Shown one piece after another: positions 1 through 10,091 of a stretch of 36,367 bases of DNA (within the stretch, counting starts at the first letter, position 1; each line of letters begins with the position of its first letter). The stretch lies in contig JBNGIQ010006054.1 in NCBI GenBank assembly GCA_049999765.1, positions 1 to 36,367 of the forward strand, given 5' to 3'. Origin of the DNA: Phaeoceros laevis (lineage: Eukaryota > Anthocerotophyta > Anthocerotopsida > Notothyladales). The position numbers were made by a program, and so were the translations under genes. The notes beneath the pieces are model-generated. The model did not search any database and was not told where the DNA came from. It saw only the letters and a program-made list of their open reading frames with translations.

Positions 1-80
1 GTGGCAGGATTGTCACTCTTTTTGTGCCTTTGTCTTGCGGAAAGTCGCAGATTGTATATATATGTGACTCTGCTTCACAG

Positions 81-877
81 CATGCTGCTTCAAGGAGAAT
101 GAAAGTGCAACTGTACTTGCTTGGGCTGGTCACGGTTTCAATAGCTGCTGGCTTCACACATGAGAATTGTTTGTTGTCTAATGACGCTAGGATTGCTGCT
201 TGCATGGGTTGATCCATGCAGGATCTAGGAGAGTTCAAGAGGCAGAAAAAGCGAGAGGTAGGATGTGCAAACCCGTTGAAACCTCTGTGGTATGAAAGCC
301 CAAGCTGCTACGATGTTGACTTCCTTGTAGAATGTGCAGATGGAGCACGAGTCAAAACACCGTGCTAGGTGTGAGACAGTGGAAGTTAAACCCAGGAAGG
401 TCGCCTCACCCGATACCAAGCAAAGGCCCCAGCTAGAACAAGAGGCTAGAAGACCTACCACACCAAAGGTACCCCGAGCTTCCACACCACAGCGAGCAGT
501 AACACCCAAGCCACCCTTCGTCATGAAAGGTCTTCAGACCTCTGTTAAGGATGATCGTTTGCTGGAAACGAAGGCATATCAGGTGCTTGCTCTTTTTCTC
601 AGCAAGGCATGTCTTCGACCTACCATTCATGAAAGCTTGAAGTTTACTTGTTGATGAAAGTACCGGGTCAAATATTGTTGCCAGGTGGGCAGTAGGACCT
701 GGAGATTGTAGTGATGGTATTGCTGCTTCCTGCAGGATAGCAATCTCCGAATTAGTGACGAGATAAAAAGGATGAAGGTAAGAACATCACCTGGAGGTTA
801 TGGTTCAGTATTTCCCCGTTAGCCAGCGCGACATTAACACCATCAACCATTGCCTTGTCACAGTGGTTGATGCGTGA
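81..877 (+). CDS. 3' part of an unrecognised basic, Pro/Thr-rich protein
   Basis: Gene running in from the left edge. Exons inferred from GT-AG borders with a continuous frame: 81-104, 222-257, 340-582, 736-777 and 809-877 (TGA). Together they give about 137 C-terminal residues. The first part is charged and helix-like (DLGEFKRQKKRE, MEHESKHRARCETVEVKPRK). A low-complexity stretch rich in TPK/TPQ repeats follows, then a second charged segment (DDRLLETKAYQ, ISDEIKRMK). The last exon (YFPVSQRDINTINH...) is the weakest, since its only support is an acceptor and an open frame. I do not recognise the family. The composition suggests a coiled-coil or cytoskeletal/nuclear scaffold protein, but that is inference only. 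All internal exons are multiples of three and phase 0, which supports the chain but also means skipping any one would keep the frame. Confidence 0.45.
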
Positions 878-1155
878 CAGGGATTCAGTCCACAGCAGGC
901 ACTCATCTGTGGAGCTGAGAGGGTACTGATTTCCGCAGATCTCATACGAGTTTCTGTGGTTCAGTCTGTCTTCGGTTCTTTGCAATGTAACACTAGCCCT
1001 GTTGGAAACACGTGGGCCCCACGCTCAAATTTTCTACTGTCTACTCTATCAAACAGTCATTGCTGGGGTTGTTAAGCTCGTTGTAAGTGGTGAAATGAAG
1101 TACGAGTCTCGCACGTTCTTGACAAGAGTGACAGACGGGAAAGATTGAAACGCTT

Positions 1156-2642
1156 CTAATCGTCATTCACCAAAGTTGATTGAAACAAGTAGTTGTCGTT
1201 GTCCATAAACTCGTGCTCCATGTCAACACAAAATACTTCCTCGTCGCTCTGGACTGCGATGGGAGTAGGCAATCTGGTACCCTGTACATAATGGTGGCGC
1301 CCAAAAGTAAGACAATTTCACAGCATTGCATACTTAGTTTATACTTCTGCTGAGAATCTGAGAGGTAGATCACACCAGCAACACAAATCTGCTCACCTTC
1401 TTCAGAACGTAGAAGAAATAATGGAAGCCGTCACCGAAAGTAGTCGACTGCATGGACCAGGTAAAACCTGGTGCTTCAAAAAATGGCCGCCTGAAGTGAG
1501 GCTGTGATCCGGCAGTGCAATTCATTTCTCAGTAACTAGTATTCCCCTCGGCATGAACAAACAAGCATCTCAGCCTCCCTCCTGGGTGTACAAATGCTCG
1601 GTCTTTACCTGTCCGAAGGCAATAGAAATAAAAGTGCCTGATGATGTGAGCACACGATGAGCTTCCTTGAGCATTGTATGCACTTTGTCCTTCACCTCTT
1701 GCGCTGGATTCCATGGGTCACCACTGTTCACAAAAAGAACATCCTTGACATTGGGTGATTAGGACATGCCCACGACTCCTTAAAAGAAGCATTCACAATC
1801 TATGACTCTCATCATATACTCGCCCATCTATGCTCCATAACCTAGAAGGAAAGTTTCAAATACCATGCACTCAGGCAAACAACCTCAGTCGAAGCACAAA
1901 CATGGAAAAGGAACTCCACCCACCATGGTCCCCTTCTCTATGACTACGTCAAAGCTGCTGTCCTCAAATGGTAATTCCAGCATACTGGCTACTATTGGGA
2001 CGATTCCTGAAAAAAAAACCCAACAGATATCTCTCAGAAACGAGTCAAAGAATCTGATAAGCATATACAAAACTGGGCAGCAACCCACGCATACATCTGC
2101 AGTCCAGCTACTGGCTGACCTTGGCACCTCTGAGCAGCGCAACGCTCCCGTAAGCGGTCAATGGCTACACTGGACAGATCAGTGCAAGTGATGTGAGTGA
2201 TGCCATCCTTGTACATGTGCTCACTCATCCGGGAATTGCCACACCCTACTTCCAGAACCTGCAAACCAGATGATTCTTTCCTGAAAACACCACTCTCACT
2301 AAGAATAGTAATCCCCCAGCAAGAATCCCTACACCTTGGGCAGCAGCTACGTACTCTGTCCGACAGGCTGACGTGCTTCAAAATAAGGTGCTGGAAGTGG
2401 GAATAATCCTTGAGCCACTCATAGCGGTCCTCCCTCGAGAACCGCTCATCCCTGCCAGCAGCATCATTTCAGAAACCATCCAATTCGCTGCAATTCGCCC
2501 CAAGTGTACATCTAAACACCATGCTCTCAACGCGCAGTAACTACCAGTAGCTTGGCGACAAATACGCCGCCACATCCGCAGGAGGAGGCTGCAAAACTCG
2601 ATCCTCCTCCCCAGCAGCAGGCTCATTATCACCACCCACCAT
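1156..2642 (-). CDS. class I SAM-dependent methyltransferase, EEF1AKMT4/METTL13-N-like
   Basis: Seven exons on the minus strand: 2545-2642, 2355-2451, 2120-2258, 1924-2006, 1609-1743, 1397-1501 and 1156-1281, summing to 783 nt and 260 residues with all phases closing. Residues about 24-60 carry the family signature AYLSPSYWDERF...YEWLKDYSHFQHL. SAM motif I is VLEVGCGNSRMSEHM (from about residue 66), followed by CTDLSS. The post-I block is MLELPFEDSSFDVVIEKGTMD, and near the end comes FRRPFF...GDGFHYFFYVLKK. This architecture is that of the human eEF1A lysine methyltransferase EEF1AKMT4 and the N-terminal domain of METTL13, so methylation of a lysine on eEF1A is the expected but unproven role. 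The acidic tail after LKK is lineage-specific. The ATG at 2640-2642 gives a short acidic/Pro-rich leader. The protein is probably cytosolic, as no signal peptide is visible. Confidence 0.92.
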
Positions 2643-3612
2643 CCCGACAGTGGCATATCAAACCACCTGCAACGCCACAACAACCTCGCTCAGCATCCCA
2701 GGGCCGGGTGCAGGCACAGGAATCATCGATCGTTGATCCATCAGCCTCAAACACGACGGATGCATCATCTAAATTAGGGCTACTGACGTGCGCAGAAGCA
2801 GAAAGACGTGCAACCCTGTACCCTACTCCCAAGGCTCCTCGCCTTTTACCATCTTCACCCAGTCTTCCTTCTGCCCACTAGACCAAACTACAGTACAATC
2901 TTCCCCAATCCAGAATTGTGCGGTTTCCCAATGCACCTGCCAGTGAGAAAAAGGCCACCCTTGTTTCGCCCGCACCTTTTCCCCAGTGGCGGCAGCCTCT
3001 GATGCGATTTACCTACAAGTCTTGATTGACGATGAGTGTATGCACCGGAATCTAATCCGGGAAACTGCTACCGGCTCCCGTAATGCCGCCGCCTGCGGGC
3101 TCGGGATCCCTACAGCTGTCCCATTCCCCTCCCCTGACAATCCTCCCTGACACTGCGCCGCGTGGGGGGCACGCGGCCAAGCAGCTCGTCCCGGACGACT
3201 CTCCTTCCCCGCCACTCACAAAGTTGACCTCCAGCCCTCCACACAGGTCCTGTAGCTACTACGAGCTGCGGCTAGTTTGTCCTGTTGCTATTATGCCGAG
3301 GGGCCACTCTCTCCTAATTTGGCTCCACCTTCTCTGGTTGTGGCGACTGTCTTTGCTATTCTAGTCTGCTGTGGCAGTTGTGCCGCGCCTTCCACGCGGC
3401 TCCTCCGAATGCGGCACCGGCATTTTCCTTCCCCTCCCTTGTATAAATCCAGGTCAACTGGCCAAGGCCNNNNNNNNNNNNNNNNNNNNNNNNNNNNNNN
3501 NNNNNNNNNNNNNNNNNNNNNNNNNNNNNNNNNNNNNNNNNNNNNNNNNNNNNNNNNNNNNNNNNNNNNGGTGAGCTGGTGCGCGCGGAGTGAGCGAGTG
3601 AGTTCGCAAGTC
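2643..3612. promoter_or_regulatory. divergent intergenic region between the methyltransferase and peptide gene A
   Basis: About 970 bp between two divergent starts. It holds no credible exon; the open frames here are C/T-rich chance frames. A TATAAA at 3442-3447 lies just before the 100-N gap and about 170 bp upstream of the peptide A start, so it is a candidate TATA box for that gene. The gap (3470-3569) hides the rest of the core promoter and 5' leader, and the real distance is unknown. Confidence 0.4.
3470..3569. other. assembly gap, 100 N
   Basis: Exactly 100 N, a standard placeholder for a gap of unknown size. It sits in the promoter/5' leader of the peptide A gene. Confidence 0.99.
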
Positions 3613-4324
3613 ATGGCCGCCGGATCTGTCATCAGAGTCTGTTTGTTCCTTTTCTGCTTCGCGCTGCTTCACAGATCAGCGCAAAGCATTCGTCCTCTGG
3701 CTGACGCAGGTACCTACTTGACTGCCTTCTTCTCCGATCCCTCCAGAATATCTTCCATTTGAGCCTGAAGGAGTTTTGATAGCACCTGTAGCAGCTGCTG
3801 CTTGGAAGCTGGATTTTCAGGGATGTCCTGTGTTGTTTCTGACCTATCCAGAGGCGATTCCGCCTGTTTGTTGACTTTTGCAGCTCTTCTGCCTGGATCC
3901 TCTGCTCAACTCGGGCAGCGGGCTTTGCTAAACTTCGTCAGCGAGTTCCAGTTTGTAAGCTCTCCTGCTAGCTTTGATCAATTACGTGCTTATGACAAGA
4001 GACAGAATAGTTCTTGATTGATCGTTTGTCGCTTGTTTTCTGCTCCCTTTAGCGCTGCGGCAGGGCCTTCTGACCTGGAATGTTGCAAGAAATCTTTGGA
4101 AGAGCTCTAACTTTGTTCTCAGCTAATCGTTTATGGATGATGGCCGGGTGTGTGTGGACTTGTAGGCGTCAGAGGTGAAGACTGCATTCTCAGCTATTTC
4201 TGGCGCTGGCAGAAGAAGAAGTTTGAAGAAGGGGGCTGCAATCTCGTCCCCGCCAAGCCCCACCAATTCACCACCGCCATCGCCTTCTGTGAGCACCAAT
4301 TACGTTGAAGAGGGGTATAGATAG
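3613..4324 (+). CDS. small secreted peptide precursor A (novel two-member family)
   Basis: Three exons: 3613-3709, 3884-3954 and 4166-4324, giving 108 residues. Residues 1-25 form a clear signal peptide (hydrophobic core CLFLFCFALLH, likely cleavage after SAQS). The mature part starts IRPLADA, has no cysteine, contains the segment LLNFVSEFQF ending exactly at intron 2, then SEVK, a basic site GRRRSLKK, a Ser/Pro-rich linker (PPSPTNSPPPSPS) and the tail TNYVEEGYR at the C terminus. This layout (signal peptide, variable middle, basic site, conserved C-terminal tail) is typical of plant post-translationally processed signalling peptides. It does not match CLE, PSK, PSY, RGF, CIF, CEP, IDA or RALF as I know them. 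Gene B at 10654-11228 has the same introns and phases (1, then 0). Function unknown; secretion is the only role the sequence supports directly. Confidence 0.82.
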
Positions 4325-4570
4325 AACTGAAGTGGCGCTTGCTAGCGAATTGCAACGGGCAGGCGAATATCAAATACCGAGTCACGTGACCTGTGAACGC
4401 CTACAGATCATTCTGTCTTGTTGCCCAGGAGTGCATGCCTCCACCCAGCAGACATCTAACAAGCCCAAGTGGCACGTTCCTTCAATTTTCTCCTCTCTGT
4501 TATCTACATCCCTTCGGTACTATTGAGTCCAGTCCGAATAAGCAAAAGCAGCAGGTTTGGTTGAGAAACT

Positions 4571-4684
4571 GGTGATCTTGATCATGGCTTAATTAAAGCC
4601 CACGCTACCTTGCTAGCTCAGGTTTGTGGTGGGAAATTGTGATTTGATTATGGCTCCATTAATGCCCACGCAAGAAGCTAGCTC
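4571..4684. repeat. diverged tandem duplication, about 66-bp period
   Basis: Two related blocks. The first reads GTGATCTTGATCATGGCTT then AATTAAAGCCCACGC and TAGCTC. The second, starting near 4639, reads GTGATTTGATTATGGCTCC then ATTAATGCCCACGC and TAGCTC. The spacing is about 66 bp, with several substitutions and small indels between the copies. It is noncoding and lies downstream of peptide gene A. Confidence 0.5.
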
Positions 4685-5086
4685 TTGAAAGAGGGATGCT
4701 CCAAAGACATCCAAGATTGAGACCAGACGTCCTGCTCATGAGAACAATCTTTTGCTCCTGTGAACAGCCTAGGCAGTTTGAAATGTACATGTGGATATCT
4801 TATATTGTAACGATCAGCACTATTTTGTCCATCAGCCATTCCAAGCATTGAGCTTCCTTCGTCCTATCGGGAGAGCAGCTGGAATTAGCATGGACCAGCT
4901 GTCCTATTTTGCTGTGGCCAAGCAAGTACAAGAGCTCGAGCAGGCTCGGAGTTCTTACTAGGAAGCCATGTACGTACCACTTCGCAATTATCGAAGACGT
5001 GAAAACGGGCCATCTAAAATTGACTCTCTGTACTACCGGGAGAAGATGAAGGAGAAACTGTAAGCGAGTGCATACAGGGACTAGAT

Positions 5087-5092
5087 TGGGCC
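5087..5092 (+). promoter_or_regulatory. site II-type element TGGGCC upstream of RPL5
   Basis: TGGGCC matches the TGGGCY (site II) element that is common in plant ribosomal-protein and proliferation-linked promoters. It lies about 250 bp before the RPL5 ATG. It is a single short match, so it could be chance; the family context makes it plausible. Confidence 0.35.
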
Positions 5093-5238
5093 AGCTGTCC
5101 AGTTTCGTAGACTAGACTAACTTGCCGGGTTTCATTTCGTTGCATTGCGGTCATTACCCAAGCACGATAAGTAAATCTCCCTCCCCTTTAGATCGGGAAT
5201 TAATGAGATCCAAACCAGAATTAACGCTCCTGCCTCAT

Positions 5239-5245
5239 ACCCTAA
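5239..5245 (+). promoter_or_regulatory. telo-box-like ACCCTAA upstream of RPL5
   Basis: ACCCTAA resembles the plant telo-box (AAACCCTAA core) often found near the transcription start of ribosomal-protein genes. It lies about 97 bp before the RPL5 ATG. The leading AA is replaced here (CATACCCTAA), so it is an incomplete match. Confidence 0.35.
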
Positions 5246-5341
5246 TAAGGCAGCAAATAATAAGCTGCGACTCCTCCAAGAAGGTCTTTTGCCCAGGGCA
5301 ACGCTGAAGCTGAGGCGGCTAGCGTGTGCGCAGGGACCGCA

Positions 5342-7111
5342 ATGGTGAGCGTCTTCCCGGTCGGGCCAGCGAGCTGCCTGCCTGCACGCAAAGGTTTCTG
5401 AATCGCCCTGCTCCTCTCTTCTTGTGCAGGCGTTTGTCAAAGCCCTCAAGTCGAAGGCCTACTTCAAGAGGTTTCAGGTCAAGTACAAACGCCGCCGAGG
5501 TCAGTGGAGGGTTGCGGTGCTGTCAGTCGGGCATCTCGCTTGCTTGCGTGGCTACCATCAGCTGTTGCTGCATGCTCAAGCTGACTTTGGTTGTTTGCAG
5601 CCGGCAAGACGGACTACCGTGCCCGCATCCGGCTGACCACGCAGGATAAGAACAAGTACAACACTCCGAAGTACCGCTTTGTTGTTCGCTTTGTATCCTT
5701 GCTCTGAATCTTTGCTGGCATTCGGTGCTCGGGTTTCCATACAGTACTAGCTGTAGTTGGCTTCCTTTGGGATTCCGAGGAATGTGCAGTGTTGCGGCTG
5801 CTCCTTTCGCTTTGGTGTGGAAACCCCTAACTCCGCTCTCAGACCAACAAAGACATTGTGGCGCAAATCAGCTACGCCACCCTTGCCGGTGACATTGTCC
5901 TGGCTGCAGCCTACTCACATGAGCTCCCGAGGTATGGGCTCAAGGTCGGCCTCACCAATTATGCTGCAGGTAAAGAATCCTTCCTCTGAACTTGTTCGGT
6001 GAGGTACCTTTGCAGTTTGAGGCTTACGTTTTTTGTTCACTCGGTGCCCTACTTCTGCACGCAGCCTACTGCACTGGACTGTTGTTGGCCCGCCGCCTGC
6101 TGTCCAAGATTGAGCTGAGTGAGGAGTACGTCGGAAATGTGGAGGTATGCTATGTTGACCTATTCTTGCAAAGCCGTATTTAGTTGGAGATTTTTTTTGC
6201 TTTAAGAAAAACCACAATGATGGCAGGCAACTGGCGAGGATTATAATATTGAAGCTGGTGCCGAGAAGCGTCCTTTCCGTGCTCTGTTGGATGTGGGTCT
6301 CATCAGAACCACAACTGGAAACAGGGTTTTTGGAGCTCTGAAGGTGTGCCCTGGATATCTCTTTCAAATCTTACTGCCTACCTTGTTGGATACCTCATCA
6401 AGGTGTTCTTATTTTTCTGAAAGCTGGTTGTTTGGTTGTACCTGGCACGCAACTGACCTTGTTCATGTCACCAGGGGGCATTGGACGGTGGTTTGGACAT
6501 TCCTCACAGTGAGAAGCGCTTTCCTGGATTCAGCAAGGTGGACAAAAGCAAGGAGGACAAAGCCTTGAATGCGGAGATCCACAGGAAGTATATCCACGGT
6601 GGTCATGTGGCCGAGTACATGAAGGTTTGTCTCCCCATCTCCTAGTAGGAGAGGTTTGTGCTGCAAAGTCATGCAGGGGCCTCTTTGCTTAAAATTTGTG
6701 TGTCCTGAGTAGTGGTGGGCGAGTCATGTGCTGTCTCACACTGAACTGAGCTGGGCCTGTTGCAGCTATTGCGGGAGGAGGAGCCTGAAAAGTACCAGGC
6801 CAACTTCAGTCAGTTCATCAAGGAGGGCGTAGAGCCCGAGTCCTTGGAAGCACTTTATGCCAGTGTTCATGCGGCCATCCGGGCGGATCCCTCTATCAAG
6901 TTGACTGAAAAGTCTGCGCCTGCCGAGAAGAAGACGTGAGTTACCAGTGTTGCTTGGGCTTTTTTTGATGTAGAGTCTGCGGAGTTGCTCTGACGTGAGC
7001 TGTTATGCCATGCTCAACAGGTGGAAGACGAAGAAGCTGTCTTACGAGCAGCGCAAGGCAAATTTGGTTGCACGGCTTAACAAGCAGAACAATGACGAGG
7101 ATGATGACTAG
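5342..7111 (+). CDS. RPL5: 60S ribosomal protein L5 (uL18)
   Basis: Nine exons: 5342-5344, 5430-5499, 5601-5692, 5843-5969, 6065-6144, 6227-6343, 6475-6624, 6766-6935 and 7021-7111. They sum to exactly 900 nt (299 residues), close to the usual size of about 300. The protein is recognisable throughout: [104 protein letters not shown] and the basic/acidic tail ending NNDEDDD. uL18 binds 5S rRNA, is imported with it and is placed in the central protuberance of the large subunit. Exon 1 carries only the start codon, a placement that separates the 5' leader from the coding body. Site II and telo-box-like motifs lie upstream. Confidence 0.97.
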
Positions 7112-7647
7112 GTGCCGCTCAGGCTGACGCAACAATCAAACTTGGTGGGATTTTTTTGTAGTAACCAACGGCAAGCAGACTTGCCCGAAGGGCGACACTG
7201 GAGGTAGCTAGGCAGAGTTTATTCAGAGTGCTGTGAGGAGCCATTACAGTGTAGCACGAGTTTTGGTTCTCAAATATAATGCGAAAGTGCGCTGAGTACA
7301 TGATTGTGGCACCTGTTAAAACTCCGAAGAAGCACACCGATGCATTGAAGAGTTTGGTCTCCACATGGATGGTGATCTCGCGCTTCGAAATGAGAAATAA
7401 GTTCCCGGTTTGCTTCTGTGAAGAAGAATTCCTCAACCTTCTCTTATGAAATCGTCATTGGAAAGTCTCCTCCTAAATTTGTGGTAGTGGTACCAAGTTA
7501 AGTCACTACTGCCTGTTTCGTAAAAGAGGAAGGTTGTATATTTAACAATGCACCGGTAACTTGTGTTTTAGGATTCATTCCATGACCCTTATTAGGGAGA
7601 CCGCCTGCGACACTACGTCATTGTGAAGTGGTAACATTGTGTGATCC
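7112..7647. other. intergenic: RPL5 3' region and upstream of the trypsin-like gene
   Basis: About 535 bp. I see no exon, repeat or RNA gene. The first part is presumably RPL5 3' UTR. Confidence 0.5.
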
Positions 7648-8812
7648 ATGGCGACGATCCGGATCCTGCGTCGCGGCATAGATGGCGTAATAGCCGACGA
7701 GCTTGTCGCCGAATTGTATGAACCCAAGCAAGCGAAAGGGGTAATGGAGTGCCTTGGTCATTACCTTGGAGGGACGACTGTGGTGGACGCTGGAGGCGTG
7801 ATCCCGGGCGGAAACGACGTGCTGCCCGCTGGGGATTACTCCTTTCTGAAAGACACGGACACTGGTAAGTGACTCTTGGGAATTCATGACTCTGTAGACC
7901 TTGCTTTGCTTTGCTTTCTCCTACAGGAACAAACTAGAATTTGAGCATCGGTGAGAAAAGCAGGCCGATCAATAGAGTACTACAGACCTGTGTGCTTTGC
8001 CAAATTTTTTTTCTCATTTCTGCCCGTGCACGCACGCGTACAGAATCCACCGCAGATTCATTTTTCGATTGGAAGGAGGACATGGACGTGGTGAGTTCGC
8101 GCATCTCGTCGTGTCTGACGATGAGAGTGGTGAAGAAGAAGCGTGTCTGGGGACGGCTGTCCGAGTATCCACGGACGGGCTACTTGTGGCTCCAAGAAAC
8201 GGCTTGATTGATACGACCAGCGGCGGCGGGACGAAGCTGAAGCACCCCGTCGGGCGAGTTCCTGCTTTCGGCGGCCGAGTGGACGTTGTGGCCGCGCACC
8301 CGGATTCCCAGATTGTGCTGCTGCAGGGGCAGCCGGGGCCTGCCTTGAGCGTGACGCCCAACACGCCCAGGGAGGGAGACCGGGTGTTGTTGGCCGGCTT
8401 CAAAGCCCCAGCAGAATGGCCGGTGGTGGTACCGGAGTCAGCGGCAGCAGCGGAGGAGGATCATATCGATCCAGAGACGGTGGACGCCGTCAGGCCGGGA
8501 TACGTGTCGTGCGTGAACGCGAGCAGCTCTCTGGGAGCGGCGAATTTGGCACCTGCTTTGGGCCACGGCGCTGACCCCTACTTGCCGGGCGCAGCAGTGT
8601 TGTACAGCTCTGGATTCCTGGCCGGAGTCCATCTGACTGAGGGAACCACTCTATTCTTCGTCCCTTGGTCCACCATCCGGGCTTGTGTGAACGCTGTTGG
8701 AGACCGATTGCAGGTGGCCGTGGCTGAGCGATCCAGCGCACAAAAGGGTTACGTAGTAAGACTCGCACTAGTACTGGAAGTAGTAGTATTATGGACGGCT
8801 ATTGTTGGGTGA
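7648..8812 (+). CDS. trypsin-like-fold protein, probably catalytically dead, with N-terminal header
   Basis: Exon 1, 7648-7864 (72 residues), is a compact header (MATIRILRRGIDGVIADELV...VVDAGGVIPGG...LPAGDYSFL) of unknown family, vaguely like small beta-grasp leaders. The donor is GTAAGT. Only an acceptor at 8075/8076 or 8078/8079 keeps the long downstream frame open, giving about 316 residues. The second part has a trypsin-like rhythm: ACLGTAVRVSTDGLLVAPRN where GTGF..TAAH is normal, DSQIVLL near residue 149 where D-x-A-L-L is normal, and YLPGAAVLYSSGFLAGVHL near residue 243 where GxSGGPV...GVH is normal. The expected His and Ser are absent in my reading and only the Asp may remain. The last 20 residues are hydrophobic; an intron could instead start at GTAAGA near 8756. 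No signal peptide. The fold call is inference from pattern. Confidence 0.6.
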
Positions 8813-9448
8813 TGTGAAGAGCGGCAGGCACAGACTGTCGAGTTCCGAGGCCTGGTTGGTGACTCCATCATATGAATTCGTTCGTGTGACTTGGAGTCCT
8901 CTTGAAAGTGGGAAATATAGGAGGAAACTTGGTAAGCATTTTTGTTCAACTGTCCAGGAGCGAATTTAAGCAGCTCCCTCATGAATTCATCCGCCTTTGC
9001 GAAGTCTACACAGTGTAGCCCACACAGTCGTGAAGTTTCAAAAAACCCCCCCGGCCCGGGACGTCCCCATCGATATCCGCTCACCTTCACCGCGCAGCGA
9101 GTCGTGGAAAACAAACCGGCAGTAGGCAGTCATCCCAATGACGTACGGAGCCGTGGTAGAAATTGTATTCACCTGGCAGGACAGGCCTGGGCTAGGCAAG
9201 CACCGACACCTCATTCATCCACCAGGTTGACCCTGCGCCCCAATATCCACCCACGAAAGGAGGAACCTTGGAGGATAGGATGCTAGCGAGGAAGGTGGCA
9301 CCGCCTCCAATAAAGCTGACCTCGGAAAAGGCAAGCGCAGAAGCTGTAGAATTTTCCAAAAAGGACGCCGGCCTATTGAAAATGAGGCTGCCTTCCTTCC
9401 GGAAGCGCTTTTGTGCACGATTGAGCATACGAAAAGTTGCATGGTCCC

Positions 9449-9594
9449 CCCAGCCCAGCCCAGCCCAGCCCCAGCGCAAAGTGGTACCCAATCTTGTCGC
9501 AACTCCTCCTGGACTGGAGGCGCACCGAATAATATTAACATTTTCCATGCCAGCCAGAAGCACCCTTGACAGGCAGGCAGGCGGGCGGGCGGGC
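9449..9594. repeat. short simple repeats
   Basis: Four CCCAG units at about 9449-9472 and a mixed GGCA/GGCG array at 9571-9594. Low-complexity DNA with no coding support. Confidence 0.7.
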
Positions 9595-9994
9595 TTCAAT
9601 AATTTGTTCTGACCACACTCGACTGACCGGCTCATGACTGGCTGCCGACTGTCACCTCCGCCCTCAGTAAGCCTTGGAATTCTCTCACTAGTACTGTACG
9701 TACATTAGTACATTCTACTGTACACTACGACATGCAGTGAGTGCTCTCTCTCGTTTGACTTTGCTTGCGTGCTTGGTTTTCCGCCACCTGTTTCACGTTC
9801 CAGCAGTTGCCTCCGCCCTCATCCATAAAGGTTTCATCAGCCTTATTACGCTAAGAGATGCTTCTAGATAGCTACAACAAAGGAGCCTCTTCCCCACTAC
9901 TTCACAGTGACGAGTTCAAGAGTTCCAATGGGAGCTTCCATAAGCACCTTGGAAGCTGCTACACCACCTACTCTAATTAATATGCACCAGCTAC

Positions 9995-10052
9995 GAAGGA
10001 TCAAGCTCTGACCTTCCTCCGCCCAATGCCCAATGAAGGATCAATCTCTGAC
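9995..10052 (+). repeat. 18-bp direct repeat pair
   Basis: GAAGGATCAAGCTCTGAC at 9995-10012 and GAAGGATCAATCTCTGAC at 10035-10052, one mismatch, 40-bp period. It lies about 600 bp upstream of peptide gene B. Confidence 0.7.
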
Positions 10053-10075
10053 ATGTATTTTTTCTTGAGCGGTGC

Positions 10076-10091
10076 CTCATAAATTTATGAG
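10076..10091. repeat. 16-bp perfect palindrome
   Basis: CTCATAAATTTATGAG reads the same on both strands. It lies 24 bp after the second 18-bp repeat upstream of peptide gene B, and its AT-rich centre could be a protein-binding site. Confidence 0.8.

Larger units (their letters stand above)
4325..5341. other. intergenic region upstream of RPL5
   Basis: About 1 kb with no credible coding exon. It holds a diverged tandem duplication (about 4571-4619 and 4638-4684, see repeat entry) and the RPL5 promoter elements listed separately near 5087 and 5239. Confidence 0.5.

Noticed and set aside
6936-7020. Possible C/D-box snoRNA in the last RPL5 intron
   Set aside because: A TGATGT and a CTGA occur, but they are only about 30 nt apart with no terminal stem, too short for a C/D snoRNA.
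9192-9635. 147- and 108-codon minus-strand frames
   Set aside because: Overlap simple repeats (CCCAG and GGCG units) and show no motif or splice logic.
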